Positions 1 through 12,600 of a stretch of 64,000 bases of DNA are shown one piece after another. Position 1 is the stretch's first letter, and each line of letters begins with the position of its first letter. The notes beneath the pieces are model-generated. The model was not told the origin of the DNA and did no database searches. It saw nothing but the letters and a program-made list of their open reading frames with translations. The stretch comes from Pezizomycotina sp. ARF18. Its lineage: Eukaryota; Ascomycota. A program made the translations under genes and the position numbers. The DNA lies in contig AZLU01000012.1 in assembly GCA_002224055.1 (NCBI GenBank), positions 1 through 64,000 on the forward strand, read 5' to 3'.

Positions 1-1019
1 GTAAACTCGAGTCTAGCCTTGTAATAGAGGCGGACTTATGCGTGGGTAAAGCCAGACTTTCACGCGTACTTCTTAGAGTTTAAATCTCAGATGGTTCCAT
101 GCTCGAGTGAACCTACATTATAAGGCCGTACTAAGCAAGTTTCTTTAATTTCAAGGTTGAGATGGATTGGTCATAGGATTCACTTACCAACACCGATGGA
201 TTTATATTTAAAAAAAAAAAAAAAAAAAAAATGAGCGCGTTCTAAGTCTATGTTAACTCTCATACAGCACTTTGTTTTCGTGATCGATAAAAATCACAAT
301 TCAATATAGAATAGCATGAATAGTCTTTTGTGGACAGGGCTCCAATAGCAAAAATAAATCAAACGGCTCTATTCGTATATATCCATCTAGGCAAATTGGT
401 AGTTTTTCGTCTAGCAATCCTACCGTTGTTCGTACGAAAGCTGCGTTATCTGCGTTATCTAGGATATAAAATCGTCCTCGACAGCCTCAGCGATGATAAA
501 TATTTCCGTATCAATGAAGCCATCGAGCACGCAACTGAAGATCTTCTCTTCTTAGCCACTTCTGGTTCCTGTGTTCGCCAAGATCTTAGCCATTTCCCTG
601 GTATCTGTAGTTCGCCAAGGATATAGATCGCTGTCTTATCTCATCCAACGATGTCTGATGTCTGCACGTTATCTCAGCTTCAACCTTGTATTCTGCTTCT
701 CTTCCGCAACGATCTTCGATTTGCTCGAATAGGACTCTATTGACCGATTACTCGGTATAATTAATCCTGTTTTTCGATCTGAGGGAGACTTTATAACCGA
801 GGGTTAAAAAAGTCACGATCATCTAAGTTACTTATCAGATATATATCAAAACTATAGAGTGCATAGTTCGGAGAATAGCGGCGATAGATATATAAACCTC
901 CTTAATTTCCCCGCGATAGCTCATTGCCACCCACGTTTTTGTCGCCATCGATATCGACTCACAGTGTTCTACGCAAACCGCTAAAAAAAACCTTCTTACC
1001 GATAGTTTCATCCGCTAAA
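1..1019. other. Intergenic, left edge of window
   Basis: No gene is supported here. The stretch is AT-rich and contains a run of 22 A at 210-231. Short open frames (for example 330-626) have no recognisable domain and unremarkable composition. The last 150 bases probably hold the promoter of the P450 gene that follows. Confidence 0.5.
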
Positions 1020-2925
1020 ATGTTCATTTCAGCCATCGCACTCTGTGCTTGGTCTTCCTGCTGGTAGTCCAGTCTCTCCAACAGACGGAAACGGAACCTC
1101 TCCTCCGTCCCAGGTCCGTTTCTAGCATCCGTGACGAACCTTTGGCGAATGTGGGACATCCATGAAGGAGGCCGAGAGGACGCTCATAAAATTGCACGAG
1201 AAGCACGGCAGTTTGGTTCGGATAGTCAGTAATTTTTCTCCCGAAAGCCCCACACTAGCAACGACACCCCAACCTTCCCCACAATATTTCGTTATCCGTG
1301 CTTTATGTCCGTTCTCAACTCGTCATAATCAAGTCATACCCTTGTTTTTCGATATCGCTTGCTGTTGAGATACCAACTCAATATATTGAACTATAGGGTC
1401 CAAACTTCGTAAGCGTTAGCGATCCGGCGGCGGTTCGGTCATTTATGGTATAAGCCGACTATTTTGGAAGGTTCGTCTCCTTACTACAGATCCAATCTTT
1501 TTTGCAATATGCCGACATTATAACCGTTTCGGCGCATAGTCCGAGTTTTATTATGTGCAGCAGAACATGGCGAATGGCCAGCGCGTGCAGAGCTGTTCAA
1601 CACCATCGATGAGATCACCACAAGCTCATCAAGCGGCCCGTGGCGCACTCGTACGCCATGAGCACGCTCGTCGAGTTTGAGCCGTTCGTCGATTCTACCT
1701 CCGCGGTCTTCGTGCGCCGCCTAAACGAGCTATTCGCGGATAAAAATACATATGTGACCTCGGAGAGTGGCTGCAGTGGTACGCTTCGACGTTATCGGGG
1801 AGATGACGTTCTCGCGCAGGTTAGGGTTTTGGAGCAAGGAAGGATGTTGAGGGTATGATACATTGGATTGACAGCAGATTGGATACTGGGTCACGGTCGG
1901 CCAGATACCTTGGTTGGATTATTTGCTTGATAAGAACCGTAAGTTTTCTTGAGTATCGATATTGAAGAGTGAGAATGGGCTAACAGTGGCTCAATTGATA
2001 GCTCTGTGGCTCCGTCTCGCCAGGAAGCAATCCAACTTCGGCGTAAAGTTCGCTATACAGTGCATGCAAGACCGCAATCTCAACCCCGACGAGAAGCAAT
2101 ACCCGAACCGACATCTGACGACCGTCAATCGAAGGATTTCCTTTCCCGCTTCATTCTCGCGCACCAGAAGAGTCCCGAAATCGTTACTCCGCAGCAGGTT
2201 ATTGGGTACACTGCTTCCAACGTATTCGCGGGCTCCGATACTACTGCTATAACCTCCGCGCTATACTCTACTACCTCCTCCGTAACCCTCCTACTTAAAG
2301 CGCTGATATCGGAGTTGCAATCTGCAAATCTGTCGGATTTCCCACAGTGGAAGGAAACGAACGCGCTACCGTATTTAAGCGCGGTTGTAAAGGAAGGGTT
2401 GAGGATGCACCCTGCGGTCGGCGTACCGCTCGAGCGCATCGTACCCGAAGGGGGCGTCGAGCTCTGCGGAAGATTCTTCGACGCGGCACGGTCGTAGGTG
2501 TTAGTCCGTGGGTCATTCATAAGAATAAAGACGTCTTTGGGGAAGATGCGGATAAGTGGCGGCCGGAGAGGTGGCTACTCGAAGGCGAGGATGGGAAGAG
2601 GAAGTTGGTGGAGATGGATAGGTGCATGCTAGCTTTCGGCGCCGGGAAGAGGACCTGCATTGGGAAGAACATCAGCTTGCTGGAGATATATAAGCTAGTC
2701 CCGCTGCTGTTGACGAAGTTTTGAGGTCAGTACCTTCTATACATCATTTACTACATATGCTATTGCACGATATGAGCTTTACAGTTTTTAACGGGCTTCT
2801 CTTTTTCTTCAGATTGATCTTGCGTATCCGGAGAAAGAATGGACAATCAAGAATCGTGGTTCGTGGGTCAGACTGGATTCCACGTCAAGCTCCAAACGAA
2901 GAACAAGCAGGAAGCCAGCGTCTAA
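1020..2925 (+). CDS. Cytochrome P450 monooxygenase, pisatin demethylase / benzoate hydroxylase-like (frame-disrupted)
   Basis: A fungal microsomal P450 readable across several frames. In order: a hydrophobic N-terminal stretch (about 1020-1075), the Pro-rich hinge LSSVPGPFLASVTNLWR (about 1098-1150), KLHEKHGSLVRI (about 1190-1225), the C-helix region with LIKRPVAHSYAMSTL (about 1625-1670), the I-helix AGSDTTA (about 2230), the ExxR motif EGLR, the PERF-type WRPERW (about 2560) and the heme-binding loop FGAGKRTCIG with its Cys ligand (about 2634-2663). A GT-AG intron lies at 2726-2812, followed by a last exon encoding IDLAYPEKEWTIKNR. The order and motifs resemble CYP57/CYP53-like fungal enzymes that hydroxylate small aromatic or phenolic substrates at the ER membrane; the substrate is inference. 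At least six frame changes occur, including TTTT where TTT would give KFEIDLAYP across the last intron. It could be a pseudogene or an indel-rich sequence. No biosynthetic cluster is visible beside it. Confidence 0.8.
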
Positions 2926-3177
2926 GCATGCTGCTGGCTAGGGGTCTAATATTAATCTGCCTTATGCGCGATGCTTTAGGACTTACTATGGGTGTCAACC
3001 AAGTCTAGCGAACGAATCTAGGCCCCAATGGCCTCGAGCGTGTTTATCCATGCATAGAGGCATAGAGAGTTTACAGGCTTTATTTGATCTAAGTTGTCCG
3101 TCTACTTGAAAAGTAAGCCTTAAGCATCGGGCCTAGCTAGTACTACAAGCCATTACTATTCGCTAACGCCTGCCCAC
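2926..3177. other. Intergenic between convergent genes
   Basis: Short spacer between the 3' ends of the P450 (+) and the secreted-protein gene (-). No element seen. Confidence 0.5.
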
Positions 3178-5364
3178 CTAAGCTTGTGGCCGCAAAGATT
3201 CAATTTGCTCTCGCACCTCTGACACCACCTCCAGCGCCGTCGCGAGCTCTTGGCCTAAGCTAGAATTTTCTTGTACCACCTCCCTTTCGCTTGTTAGCCA
3301 CTGTTCCAGAATTAAGAGCTTATCGCAACATTCTTCGTGTATGTGCCCAAATCCATATCCATCAAGCTGGTGGTTACAAAGTACATGTGCCTCCCTGTTG
3401 GGGTACTGGCTGTCTAGCATGATTGTTATGCTGCTTGAAATTTATCGGCTACGTTCTTTTGGTGCTTCGATATCCAGTGCGTTGGGTTGCTCGTCTTTCA
3501 CCAAATCTAGCGCGTCGAATTCTTCTTTTGGCCAAATCTAGCGCATCGGATTCTTCCTCCTTTTCTTTCACGAAGAATGACGTTGTCTCATCCTTGACAT
3601 CGTTATCGTGATATTGGTTTGAAGTATCCTGATGATTACCGGTAGATAAATCGAGTGGAGCGAAGCCTCGTAGGAGACTATCAATATTCAAGGGTTGAGC
3701 ATTTTCGCGCATTCTGATTTCCTCTGTATACGTAGGCAAACCCCATCGCGTCCCTTGATCTTGCCCCAGTTCAGTCTCCGCGGTTCTTGATTCGCGAGAA
3801 AGTTGGTATTACGCTCCTCGTCGAACTTCGTTCTCTTCATTAGTTTCCGGTTCACGGACGTCAGTTTCGACGTGCCAAGGTTCGGGAAAGTACAATTCTT
3901 CATCATCCGTTGACATTCTCGGTCTATTGATAGCCGGGGGTCTGTCGAAATCCTTGTACTTCTGTATCTCAATGACGCCGTCGTCGCCATTAGGCAACCT
4001 AGCGCTTCTGAGAAGCGGGTTACCACCAAGCCTCCCGCTTGGTTCCTCGCGACGCCAGGCCTAAGATTTCCAGCTTCTCCCCTTTTCTTTTCCCGCGCTC
4101 GTTTTATCTTCGCCTTCTCTTTGACTGCGAGACACCTCCTCTTTTCCTTATCCGCTACGTATTTGTCTATCAGTTGCTGGTCACTCAAGTTTTGATTAAC
4201 GACTCCCGATTTCGCTTCTTGTTCTCCAGCCAACGGAGAAGATTGGAACGCGCGTGGCTCGTCGGGCTCGTAGGTGAAGAAGATGTTCTCTAGCTTGATA
4301 CAGTCGCGAAGGTCTTTGAGGGATTCACGATCATGCCACGGATGCGCCATCGCGAGGTAGTACTTGGAATCCTGGGGGTCGGGGCAGGCTATTCACAATC
4401 AGACAATGTGAACCCTCATCTTCCATAATAGATACGCCTAATAGTTGTAACAAAGAAAAGAGGGAAAGATAATTACCGAAGTATTCCGAAGCTTAAGATC
4501 TAAGTCATCCAACTTCCATATATCCATCCTCAACGGAAGACTGTGGCGGAGTCTTACCTCGTGCGGTACCAACCTATAAGGATTTTCAGTCCACAGCTTT
4601 AACTTCTCCGCGTCCTTCTTCTTCAGCTTAAAGCTAATTCCCTGACTGACATTATCAGGTACCGCATTAACCGCCTTTGACTTTTCCAGCGGCTCCGGTC
4701 TAGATACCCTCACGCTGGTTTCAACCGCACGGTTTTGTCTATATCCCAGACGTTCGTAAATGTCTTTTTACCCCTTCCTGGTGGATTCTTAACGTCGACT
4801 TCGACAAGTTTCTCGACCCACGGACGCGGTTTCCGGAACATTATTTCGCACGTAGTCTCGATCGGTGCATCCAGATCTACGAAATTGGACGGAGGAGCAG
4901 TCGCCGACGGCGGGGAGCAGTACCACCACCGTAAGTAGTTCCAGCAGTTCTTCGTTGTTGACGCCGGTTACGAATTCCTCGCCATCTGCGAAGTTGACGT
5001 ACTTGTTATATCGGTCGAAGTCTCTTCGCTCAGGAGGCGGATCCGACCGCCGGTTTCGGGGTTCGGGGCGACGACTAGTACACGGAAGGAACAGTGTTAA
5101 AAAAATAATACGTGTAATTTTAATTTAGAAGGGTTGTGTGGGATGGAAGGAATACGTACAATACCATACACCGTTAAGGTCGGGAACCGTTTTCCCAGTC
5201 AGCGTCTTAGCCTGCGGGTACACGTCTGGTCCGAAAGATCTGGCGGCGATGTACGACGGCACGCGCTGGAAGTTCCTTTCACCCCGGACGGCGGAGGTTG
5301 TTTGTACAAGGAAGCTGGCTGTGGCGGATACAGCCAGGAAGAAGTTGTGAGACTTCATGGTCAC
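3178..5364 (-). CDS. Predicted secreted hypothetical protein, multi-exon
   Basis: I do not recognise the family. The start at 5364 gives a clear signal peptide (MTMKSHNFFLAVSATASFLVQ, then TTSA as a likely cleavage site). A first intron (GTACGT...TAG, about 5080-5155) is followed by VAPNPETGGRIRLLSEE, DFDRYNKYVNFADGEEFV and VDLDAPIETTCEIMFRKP. Further exons read PLEKSKAVNAVPDNVSQGIS and, after an intron near 4380-4470, CPDPQDSKYYLAMAHPWHD and LKDLRDCIKLENIFFTYEPD. A long charged, Lys/Arg/Glu-rich region follows (about 4200-3450), and the last part (3420-3178) is predicted helical with many Glu/Gln. Together this is a protein of perhaps 600-700 residues, but the coding sequence changes frame about eight times, so the exact exon structure is uncertain. 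The C-terminal part (3178-3740) could belong to a separate gene. Confidence 0.5.
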
Positions 5365-7215
5365 GGGTAAGCTTAGGCAGGAAGTTATACTGTCAATAAT
5401 TCACCAGATTTTTGCTAGTAGTGTTTGCCCCTGGATGGAGTATTTATAATTATATATATACAGGCGTATAAGAAGAATTTTCTTGCATTATTACTAGCCG
5501 ATTGATATATACTAAGTATTTGCTCACGAGATAGTGAAACAACAAGGTGTTTATGAGCACTTTGTTCCTCGGTCCAGAACGAACCCTATGCTACCCAATT
5601 GTCCTCAAGTATGAAGATTAATAAGATAGAAATGAGAGGATAGAGTTCGTTGAGACACCGAAATCTACGTCTAGGTAGTATTGTCTCAAAAACCACATTA
5701 TTAGATATGCACAAGAGTCTGAAAGGTTAACACTAGCCGTAGAGCTCTGTTGTAAAATTGAGATCGCGCTTAAACCCACTGCTGTTTAGATAATAATATT
5801 CGGGATTGCCTTTCATTTTAGTTCAAAGGTTCGTCGTGGGGAAATGCGCATACGCAATTACTGCCGTGATACATCAACATCGATGCTATAGCGTTAACAA
5901 CTTTACGAGAACAGCAGAATACACGAGCGCACGCTAGAACTTCATAAGAGATCTATAGATATCTACACTCATCTTTTTAGAAAGTTTCAAGGCTTTATGA
6001 AAACCTCACTGCTGTCTGAATAGATGCTAACAGACGGCGATTACCGGCGGGAAGCTAGCCGTTCAACGTTCAAAACCCGCGCTCTCGATATTTGCGTGCA
6101 ACTTGTAAATATAATATTAAACCCACGATCCTCAAAGCATAGTAAACCCGTTTCCCCTGAAAGTATTCCAGAACAATAGTCCAGAGATTCTTTCACAATC
6201 TTTAAAGATTTGAGCTTTGTTTTCTTTCGGTCCACGGACGAAGTAAGAGTGTCGGTGAAACATGCATCCCGTGCCGTCATTTTGTTCCCTTTCTTGGCAC
6301 ATAGAATACATTGACCATTAAGGGCCAGCTGCTATTTTTGTCACACGCTGCAGAGCAATGACGCCTACCGTAAAAATCTCCAAGGAAAGGGAGACGAAAG
6401 AAATTAAAAAGGCTAAAAAGGTGGCCAAGGATATTATTATTCCTTGAATGCATCGATGACAAGGCTAGACAAAAACCTGTCCAAATCAGGCGAATTTTTG
6501 CTTGCGAGAAAGCCTGCATGCCCAGATGCTTCGCGCGTAATGATAGGCCGGGGTAGCGGCGAGCTGATAGCCTTTTTGTTTTGCCTTGTGGTCCCTAAGC
6601 TTGCAAGCTTGTTCGCTGTTGCCCACAGCCCCTCTTTATACTGATCAGTACTGACGTCTTGATGTTCTGACTGCATTTCTTGATCGTTCTTGGGACGTTC
6701 TTGGATTGTTTTCTTAGCCTTATCGGGTCATAGATGGTCGGGTTATTGTATGCGCTTACGCTTACGGCAGACCCTTCTACCCACTCACGATCCGCGCATC
6801 TCGCTGATGGCCCATCATCAGCCCAGCCCTTTCGTGATGATTACTCACGTTTTGTGCGATTTATATATACGAGAAGGCTGGGACCCTCTTTTCCCACTTT
6901 CGCTAACCTTTTTACTTATATTTGCTTATATTTCTCTGCTTCGTTTCCTTTCTAGCTTTTTGAAGCTTTGTCAGTCTTTACCAGAAGCTACTACTCTCCG
7001 TTTTACCTATAGGAAGGAATACGGGTGTCACGGTCGGAAGATTAACACCCGACGCTGTTCGAGCTTAACTGTTTTCAGCTTGACGTCGTTTCTCCCCCAC
7101 TTCTGTCGCGTGCGCGCGACCAACCACCTCTCCGCAAAAATCTGACATCTCACTAAGTGGAGCCTTTGATTAGAAAATAAAGGGAAATTTCCCCCCCGAG
7201 CGCTTTTCTTCCTCT
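5365..7215. other. Intergenic, divergent promoter region
   Basis: About 1.9 kb between the divergently transcribed secreted-protein gene and APP1. Short open frames at 6041-6676 (-) and 6690-7145 (+) have no recognisable motif, and I do not support them as genes. No tRNA or transposon terminal repeat was seen. Confidence 0.5.
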
Positions 7216-7243
7216 CTCCTCCTCCTCCTCCTCCTCCTCCTCC

Positions 7244-7280
<37 letters not shown>
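7216..7280. repeat. Compound trinucleotide microsatellite (TCC)n-(TCA)n
   Basis: About nine TCC units run directly into about twelve TCA units. The tract ends 60 bases before the APP1 start codon, so it lies in the promoter or 5' leader. Read on the minus strand it would encode Asp and Glu runs, but nothing else supports that frame. Confidence 0.9.
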
Positions 7281-7339
7281 AATCACCATCGTCACTACTC
7301 CGTAGTATACACGCTCTTTTCACACACAAGTCAGACAGC

Positions 7340-8775
7340 AATGGCTTCCCACGTAAAACACGGATGGGACTACACCAAAGAAGCTGTGAAAAAATCCTAA
7401 TGGTAATCCGCGTGCCGATCAAAACCTCCCCGCTCCAAGATGGCGACATCCTCTGGCTCCACGCAACGACCGCCTGGCAGTGGGATACCTCCTCCACTGT
7501 TCCGCCCGAAGCGGCCGAACCTCCCCGGAGCTACAAGCATAAACCCCATCAACCCTAAATCAATACAGAAAGTAGCCTCAGCGCCGAAAAACTTGGAACA
7601 CGGCGTTTAAATCGAATTCATCGCAAGCTTCTTCCACGCGAAGAGCTCGAAGGGTTATCGGCTTTCGTTGCGGAAGCCGCGCAGTACCTCGGACTATCAG
7701 AGGATGGGGATGAGCAGACGAGGAAGCTATTGGAGAAAGCGCGCGTCGGACTTTTTGAATAGCGTTATTGTTGGACGGACTTGCAGTATTCGGATTGAGA
7801 ATGGAGGCGTTGTGAATTTACCGCCGAGCAATGAGAGCGGTATCAGCGCATGTACGGTTACGGTACCCTTCAGCGGGCGAAGTTAAAATGGCGATATCGT
7901 GAAGATTAACGCCGTCTTGCCGAAGAACTGGAAGCGCAAGAACGTTCAAACGGACATGCAGGTTGCGACGGTAGACGGGTGGGCTCTTAATATCCGGTAA
8001 GAAAACCTCCTCTCATCATTCTCCCTTCTTCCATCTTATTGTTTTCTTTGGATCTTCTCCAATGGTGCGACCGGTGTAAACCATTATCGGACTTTTCTTT
8101 TCGTGCTAACGTATGACATCCAGACATCGACGATACAATCAAAATCTCCGAAGTCCTCTCCTACGAGAAGCTCCTCTACCACACCTTCATCGAAGAAGAC
8201 CCGCACCAACGCCTGGAATGCCCGACTTCTACGCCAAAGTAAAATCCACCTTAACCCCGCCTTCTTCTACTCTCCGCCTCGCCGTACAACCTCTACCCCT
8301 TCCTCCTCCCGTTCCTCCGTAAAAACTATCCGTACGGCGAACCTATCCTCCGCGACATGTCCTGGATGGACGTCTCCGGCCTAATCCATTCCGTCTCCGT
8401 CGGCACGCAAGCTTACAAAGTCGCCGAAGGAACGAAAGTCATGGGTACGTGGCTACCAAGGAGGAAGTTTGTGTGTATTGGCGATAGCACGCAGAAGGAT
8501 CCAGAGAGTTACGCGGAGCTGTATAAGAAGTATCCCGATAGGTTAAGGCGATTTGGATTAGGTTGTTAGCGGGGTTGATGAGGAGAAGGAGAAGGAGCTG
8601 AATAGCGAGGAGAGGTTTCAGAAGGCGTTCGAAAGGCGTTCCGGAGGGTTTTGGACGACGTTTACGGACCCGAGTACGCTGGAGGGGAGGTTGGAGGCGT
8701 TGAAGGGATGTGAAGACAGGGTAGCGGTTGTGATTGTGGGGAAGATGGCAGGGGTATGCACTACGGCACGGCAAT
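7340..8775 (+). CDS. APP1: APP1-like phosphatidate phosphatase (DUF2183), frame-disrupted
   Basis: Conserved blocks match fungal APP1/DUF2183 proteins, which dephosphorylate phosphatidate to diacylglycerol; yeast App1 sits at cortical actin patches. The N-terminal part reads WDYTKEAVKK, then DILWLH, KLLPREELEGLSAFVAE and AAQYLGLSEDGDEQTRKLLE. A GT-AG intron (7997-8123, donor GTAAGA, branch GCTAAC) separates it from the catalytic half. The HAD-type DxDxT motif, read as ISDIDDTIKISEVLS, is split by this phase-1 intron at its first Asp. Then follow LYPFLLPFLRKNYPYGEPIL, RDMSWMDVSGLIHSVSVGTQ, WLPRRKFVCIGDSTQKDPES and AELYKKYPDR, in family order. The C-terminus (FWTTFTDPSTLEGRLEALK) ends near 8710-8775. 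About seven single-base frame changes occur. The blocks are too well conserved for an old pseudogene, so sequence error or very recent decay is likely. Confidence 0.85.
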
Positions 8776-9614
8776 TGTCAAGTCAGCTCATGTCGCCGTT
8801 GTCTCCCCAGAGAACCTCACATTGGCACCACTAGTACTGATGGGTTTTTAGTAGTCTGTATTTAATTATGACTTCGCTCATATTCTTCTTTCATTGTTTA
8901 TTTCTATGACATTCTACATCCGAGAGGCTATTTGGCTGGTATCAGCGTTGACTTCATTTCATATTATTAAATTTTTTTTTTTTTTTTTTTTTTTCCTTCT
9001 CGATGTTATCAGAATTTAGGCATTCCAATATCTATAGCTTAATAATGGGAAACAATCTGTCTGTTTTCGTTCACTTCTCAGGGTCCTTATTTATACGCAT
9101 TTCTATTACCGTTCTGATCAAGGAGAAGTAACGGAGGCTAGACTTTGATTATTAGGGCACAGCGTTCCCGCTAGACACTCTTTCCTGTAGCCTGTTCGCA
9201 CGAAGTGTCTGAAGTCTCCGACCGAAGTTTTTAAAACGGTTTCCAATCACGCAATACCTATATTCATCTTACGAAAGTTTCTTCCGGAGCCTTGAGAGTG
9301 AAACTTTGTTTTTGATAGTTCTGGAACAAGTATTTTTTAAAACGGATTCCGGGGCCGTTCGGAGATTGATATTCCTAATACGAGCGAGACCTATCGCAGG
9401 GTTCATTGACCGTAGTTAAAAGCAACAAAATGAAAAGAAATAAAATATCCTTACAGCATCTATGGGCCGATACAAGTATTTCAATATGCTCTACGGGAAT
9501 GAGTGAAAATCAAAAACGAGCAATTTGTAAATTATTTCTTGTTTGTTTTTGGAAGTGTATCTGTTTTACAAATTTCACCCTTTCCACCGGGTCTACAATA
9601 ATAGCAAGCGGGCT

Positions 9615-9663
<49 letters not shown>

Positions 9664-12600
9664 TTCCTTTTACTCTAGGCTCTGAACCATGATCCTCATT
9701 AACGAGCAATTTTCAGTACTGTTCCGGAGAGATTTGCAAAGGAGTCTTTATTACTGCGATGTCTTGCTTGAAATCCATCCGTTATCGATGTTAATGTTCG
9801 ATAAAGATATTGAAGCGTTGTGGCTTGGCAGGTACGAAAGAGATTGTAAAACATTCACAAAGAAAAGGGGGGAGCTCAATCCAGGGGCAAGTGCAGCGGG
9901 AACTTTTATGAAATTTCCCGCTGCCACGTATTTTTTCCGGAAGAGCCTGCAAAGACACGTAATATCAACTCGATTGATAGATTTGATGAGAGTGAGCTTT
10001 AATATAGATCAAAGGAGCGTCGTGGCGATTATTACTTAGTTCTGGTCTAATGAATGGTAATTTTTCGGCGCTTGAGGAGAAAGTAAACATTACAATCCTT
10101 AAGCACAAGGTTTCAGTTCAGTGATAGAAATTTTGATACTCCGGGGAGAAAAACCGCTCAGATCTACTGTTTTATCACCTTTTTAAAAATCTAAACGTTG
10201 ATAATAATAGCACCGTTTATAAAACGGAGACTACGTTGCGTGCTACTTACAGCGGCACTGCGGCCTTGATATCTTTTCTGGATTTCACATGCAACCCAAA
10301 ACTCCCAATGTGGGATGTACGGACCGAAGACCGGGGTTCCAGGGCGAGGGCGCCAATATCCGTTAATGCCCTGGAGGTAATCCCAACGTGCAAGGGCGTT
10401 TCTTTTCTTTTCTTTTTCTTTCTTTTTTTCATGTTTTTAAAATGGCTATGAGGTGGTAAGAGCTTATCGTCATAATGTTATAATACTGATAAAACTTCGG
10501 CCCGTCGAGCCGCCGAGTGGTAAACGAGGGGTTCGAATCCATGATGCTCTCCTAGATATTATGGTAACGAAACTCCGGGATAACTATTTTATAGGAACTT
10601 CCACGGCCATAGACAAAAGAAAGGGGGGGGGGGGGGAGTTCAAGTTACCTAATCATTAACTGTGGAGAATTGGATATTTCAAGCGTTTACGATCTCCTGT
10701 TTTCCAGGACATATCCATCGAGGTAAAATCCCTCATTAATGATCATGTGCAACTATTGAGAAACGTTACTTGAATAACTACGGCAAGTGCGCATGTGTAT
10801 GATCGTCAAAAGAGAGTTGTACACGTGGGGATTGTGTTTGAAGATATCCTTGGATCCGAGAGGATCTTGAATTCGCGCCGCTTTTTTTGTGTTCATGCTC
10901 TAGATTTTACCTCGTTCTAGTCATTGAAGGGCTGTAAGGGATCGATGTAGCATGATCCCATAAGCGCTTTTAAATTGGTTTGGTTCCCCTAGTCTTCAGA
11001 TAAGCTCGAAAAATGGCCGCGGAGCTTCGGTGATATATCAGCGTTACCCCGACTCTGCTTCGTTTAAGCCATTGATTTAGGCAGGTTGATCGGATCGTCT
11101 AGGGTATTATTGTAAGATAAAGGGAGTATAGTTGGTACGACAGGCGTCCGTCCTTAAGCCAGCAGAAGAGATAAAATTGAGGAGGGGTACCTTGAACTAT
11201 TCTACAGATGTTAATAACTTCGGTCCCTCCGCAGATTAGTGAATCGAAGTAACATTGAGCGTTTTTTTTTACTTCTGCAAGCTGAGCTTTCTGAAACGTT
11301 GAAAAAATCTCACCGAGCTCTGAAGAGCTCTGTGAACAACATTTAGTGATGGTGAGATCATTGCCATTAGCTTCAAGTTGCTCGGCAAAGTCAGTAATTG
11401 GGGATTATCATATAAGTAGTTCCAACTAAGGTTTGGGTCATCCAACGAGACGCGGTGCATGCTAATCGTTCGGGCGAAGCTTTGTCTCCGGAAATCTCGG
11501 TCGACTTGGGCAGTTCATGAAACATGAAATAAGAATTGAAAAAATGTCCAACAAAACAAGCTTTTCTCATGTCTAATGTGGAAATGAAAATATCCCGTAT
11601 AGATTGTTCGTAACCGCTGCGATGCCGTATAAAACGGAATTCCGCGCGCCTGGAAAGTTTACCTATGGCTTTTACTTTGTAGATATGTATTGTCGACTAC
11701 GTAATGCATGCAATCGTGAATTCTGGTATCGTCAACTAGGGAATATATTCACAGCCACTGTCGTCCGTATGCGTTCGCTTGAATTACATGGATATATCTC
11801 AAAATAGCCGTAACAACCTCGAAACTCAACGTGGCATCGAAAATTTTAACTTCTCATTGCTCAATAATACACGGACTAGATATCGAACGGAATAGGTCGC
11901 CTTGAAAGTTATATAATCATATTCTGTATCCGGAACAGTTCACAGCGAAAAGCGCGTTCACAGATATGCAAGATATAAGTTTACCCTTACTCCGAATAAA
12001 CGAGCGTAACATCGAAATGCAAGGGCCGTTTCGGAGAAGAACAAGCTTTTTTGTTAAACTGTCTCGTGGCTTTTCAAGGTCGGCTTGAGATTTCTCGGTT
12101 CTTCGATTTCTTGAGACACCGAGTCCAAGGCTACTCTGTCCCGAGCAAAGCGCCCCGCTTACTCAGGGACCAGAAAATACAATGCGCTACGCTTTAATCT
12201 AATGATCTAAATTATTCTCCGGAGACTTTTCTTGAAAGTTACTTCTGCTAGGCTTGCGTAATGTGTCGTTATCCAGGAACCAAATTTTTTTGCTTCTCGC
12301 TTACGAGATTTCGTGATTATGGCTTTTGAAACAATCCCAAATTTAGAGAGTTCTGTAGATGAATGAGAAGATCCTTTATTTCGCAATATCAATATAGGCA
12401 GAGAAAAAAACGAGTTCAAAAATGTGAGGCTTTATAGTTGTAGCGATTTTTGCATAAATATTTCAATAATTTACATAATACTACAATCTAGATGTTCAAG
12501 CGATCAAGATACTTCAGAGATTTGTTTCAAAAGGTCCCATCAAAAATGAACAAAAAGAATAGTTTATAGGCAATAATGGTATTCCGAACATTTCCGAAGG

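Noticed and set aside
7153-7497. Minus-strand open frame encoding Asp and Glu runs
   Set aside because: It is a translation of the trinucleotide microsatellite; flanking residues show no family and APP1 lies on the other strand.
10508-10552. tRNA-like sequence with GCCGAGTGGT and GGGGTTCGAATCC
   Set aside because: D- and T-arm-like motifs are only about 20 bases apart, no anticodon arm fits and the T-stem does not pair.
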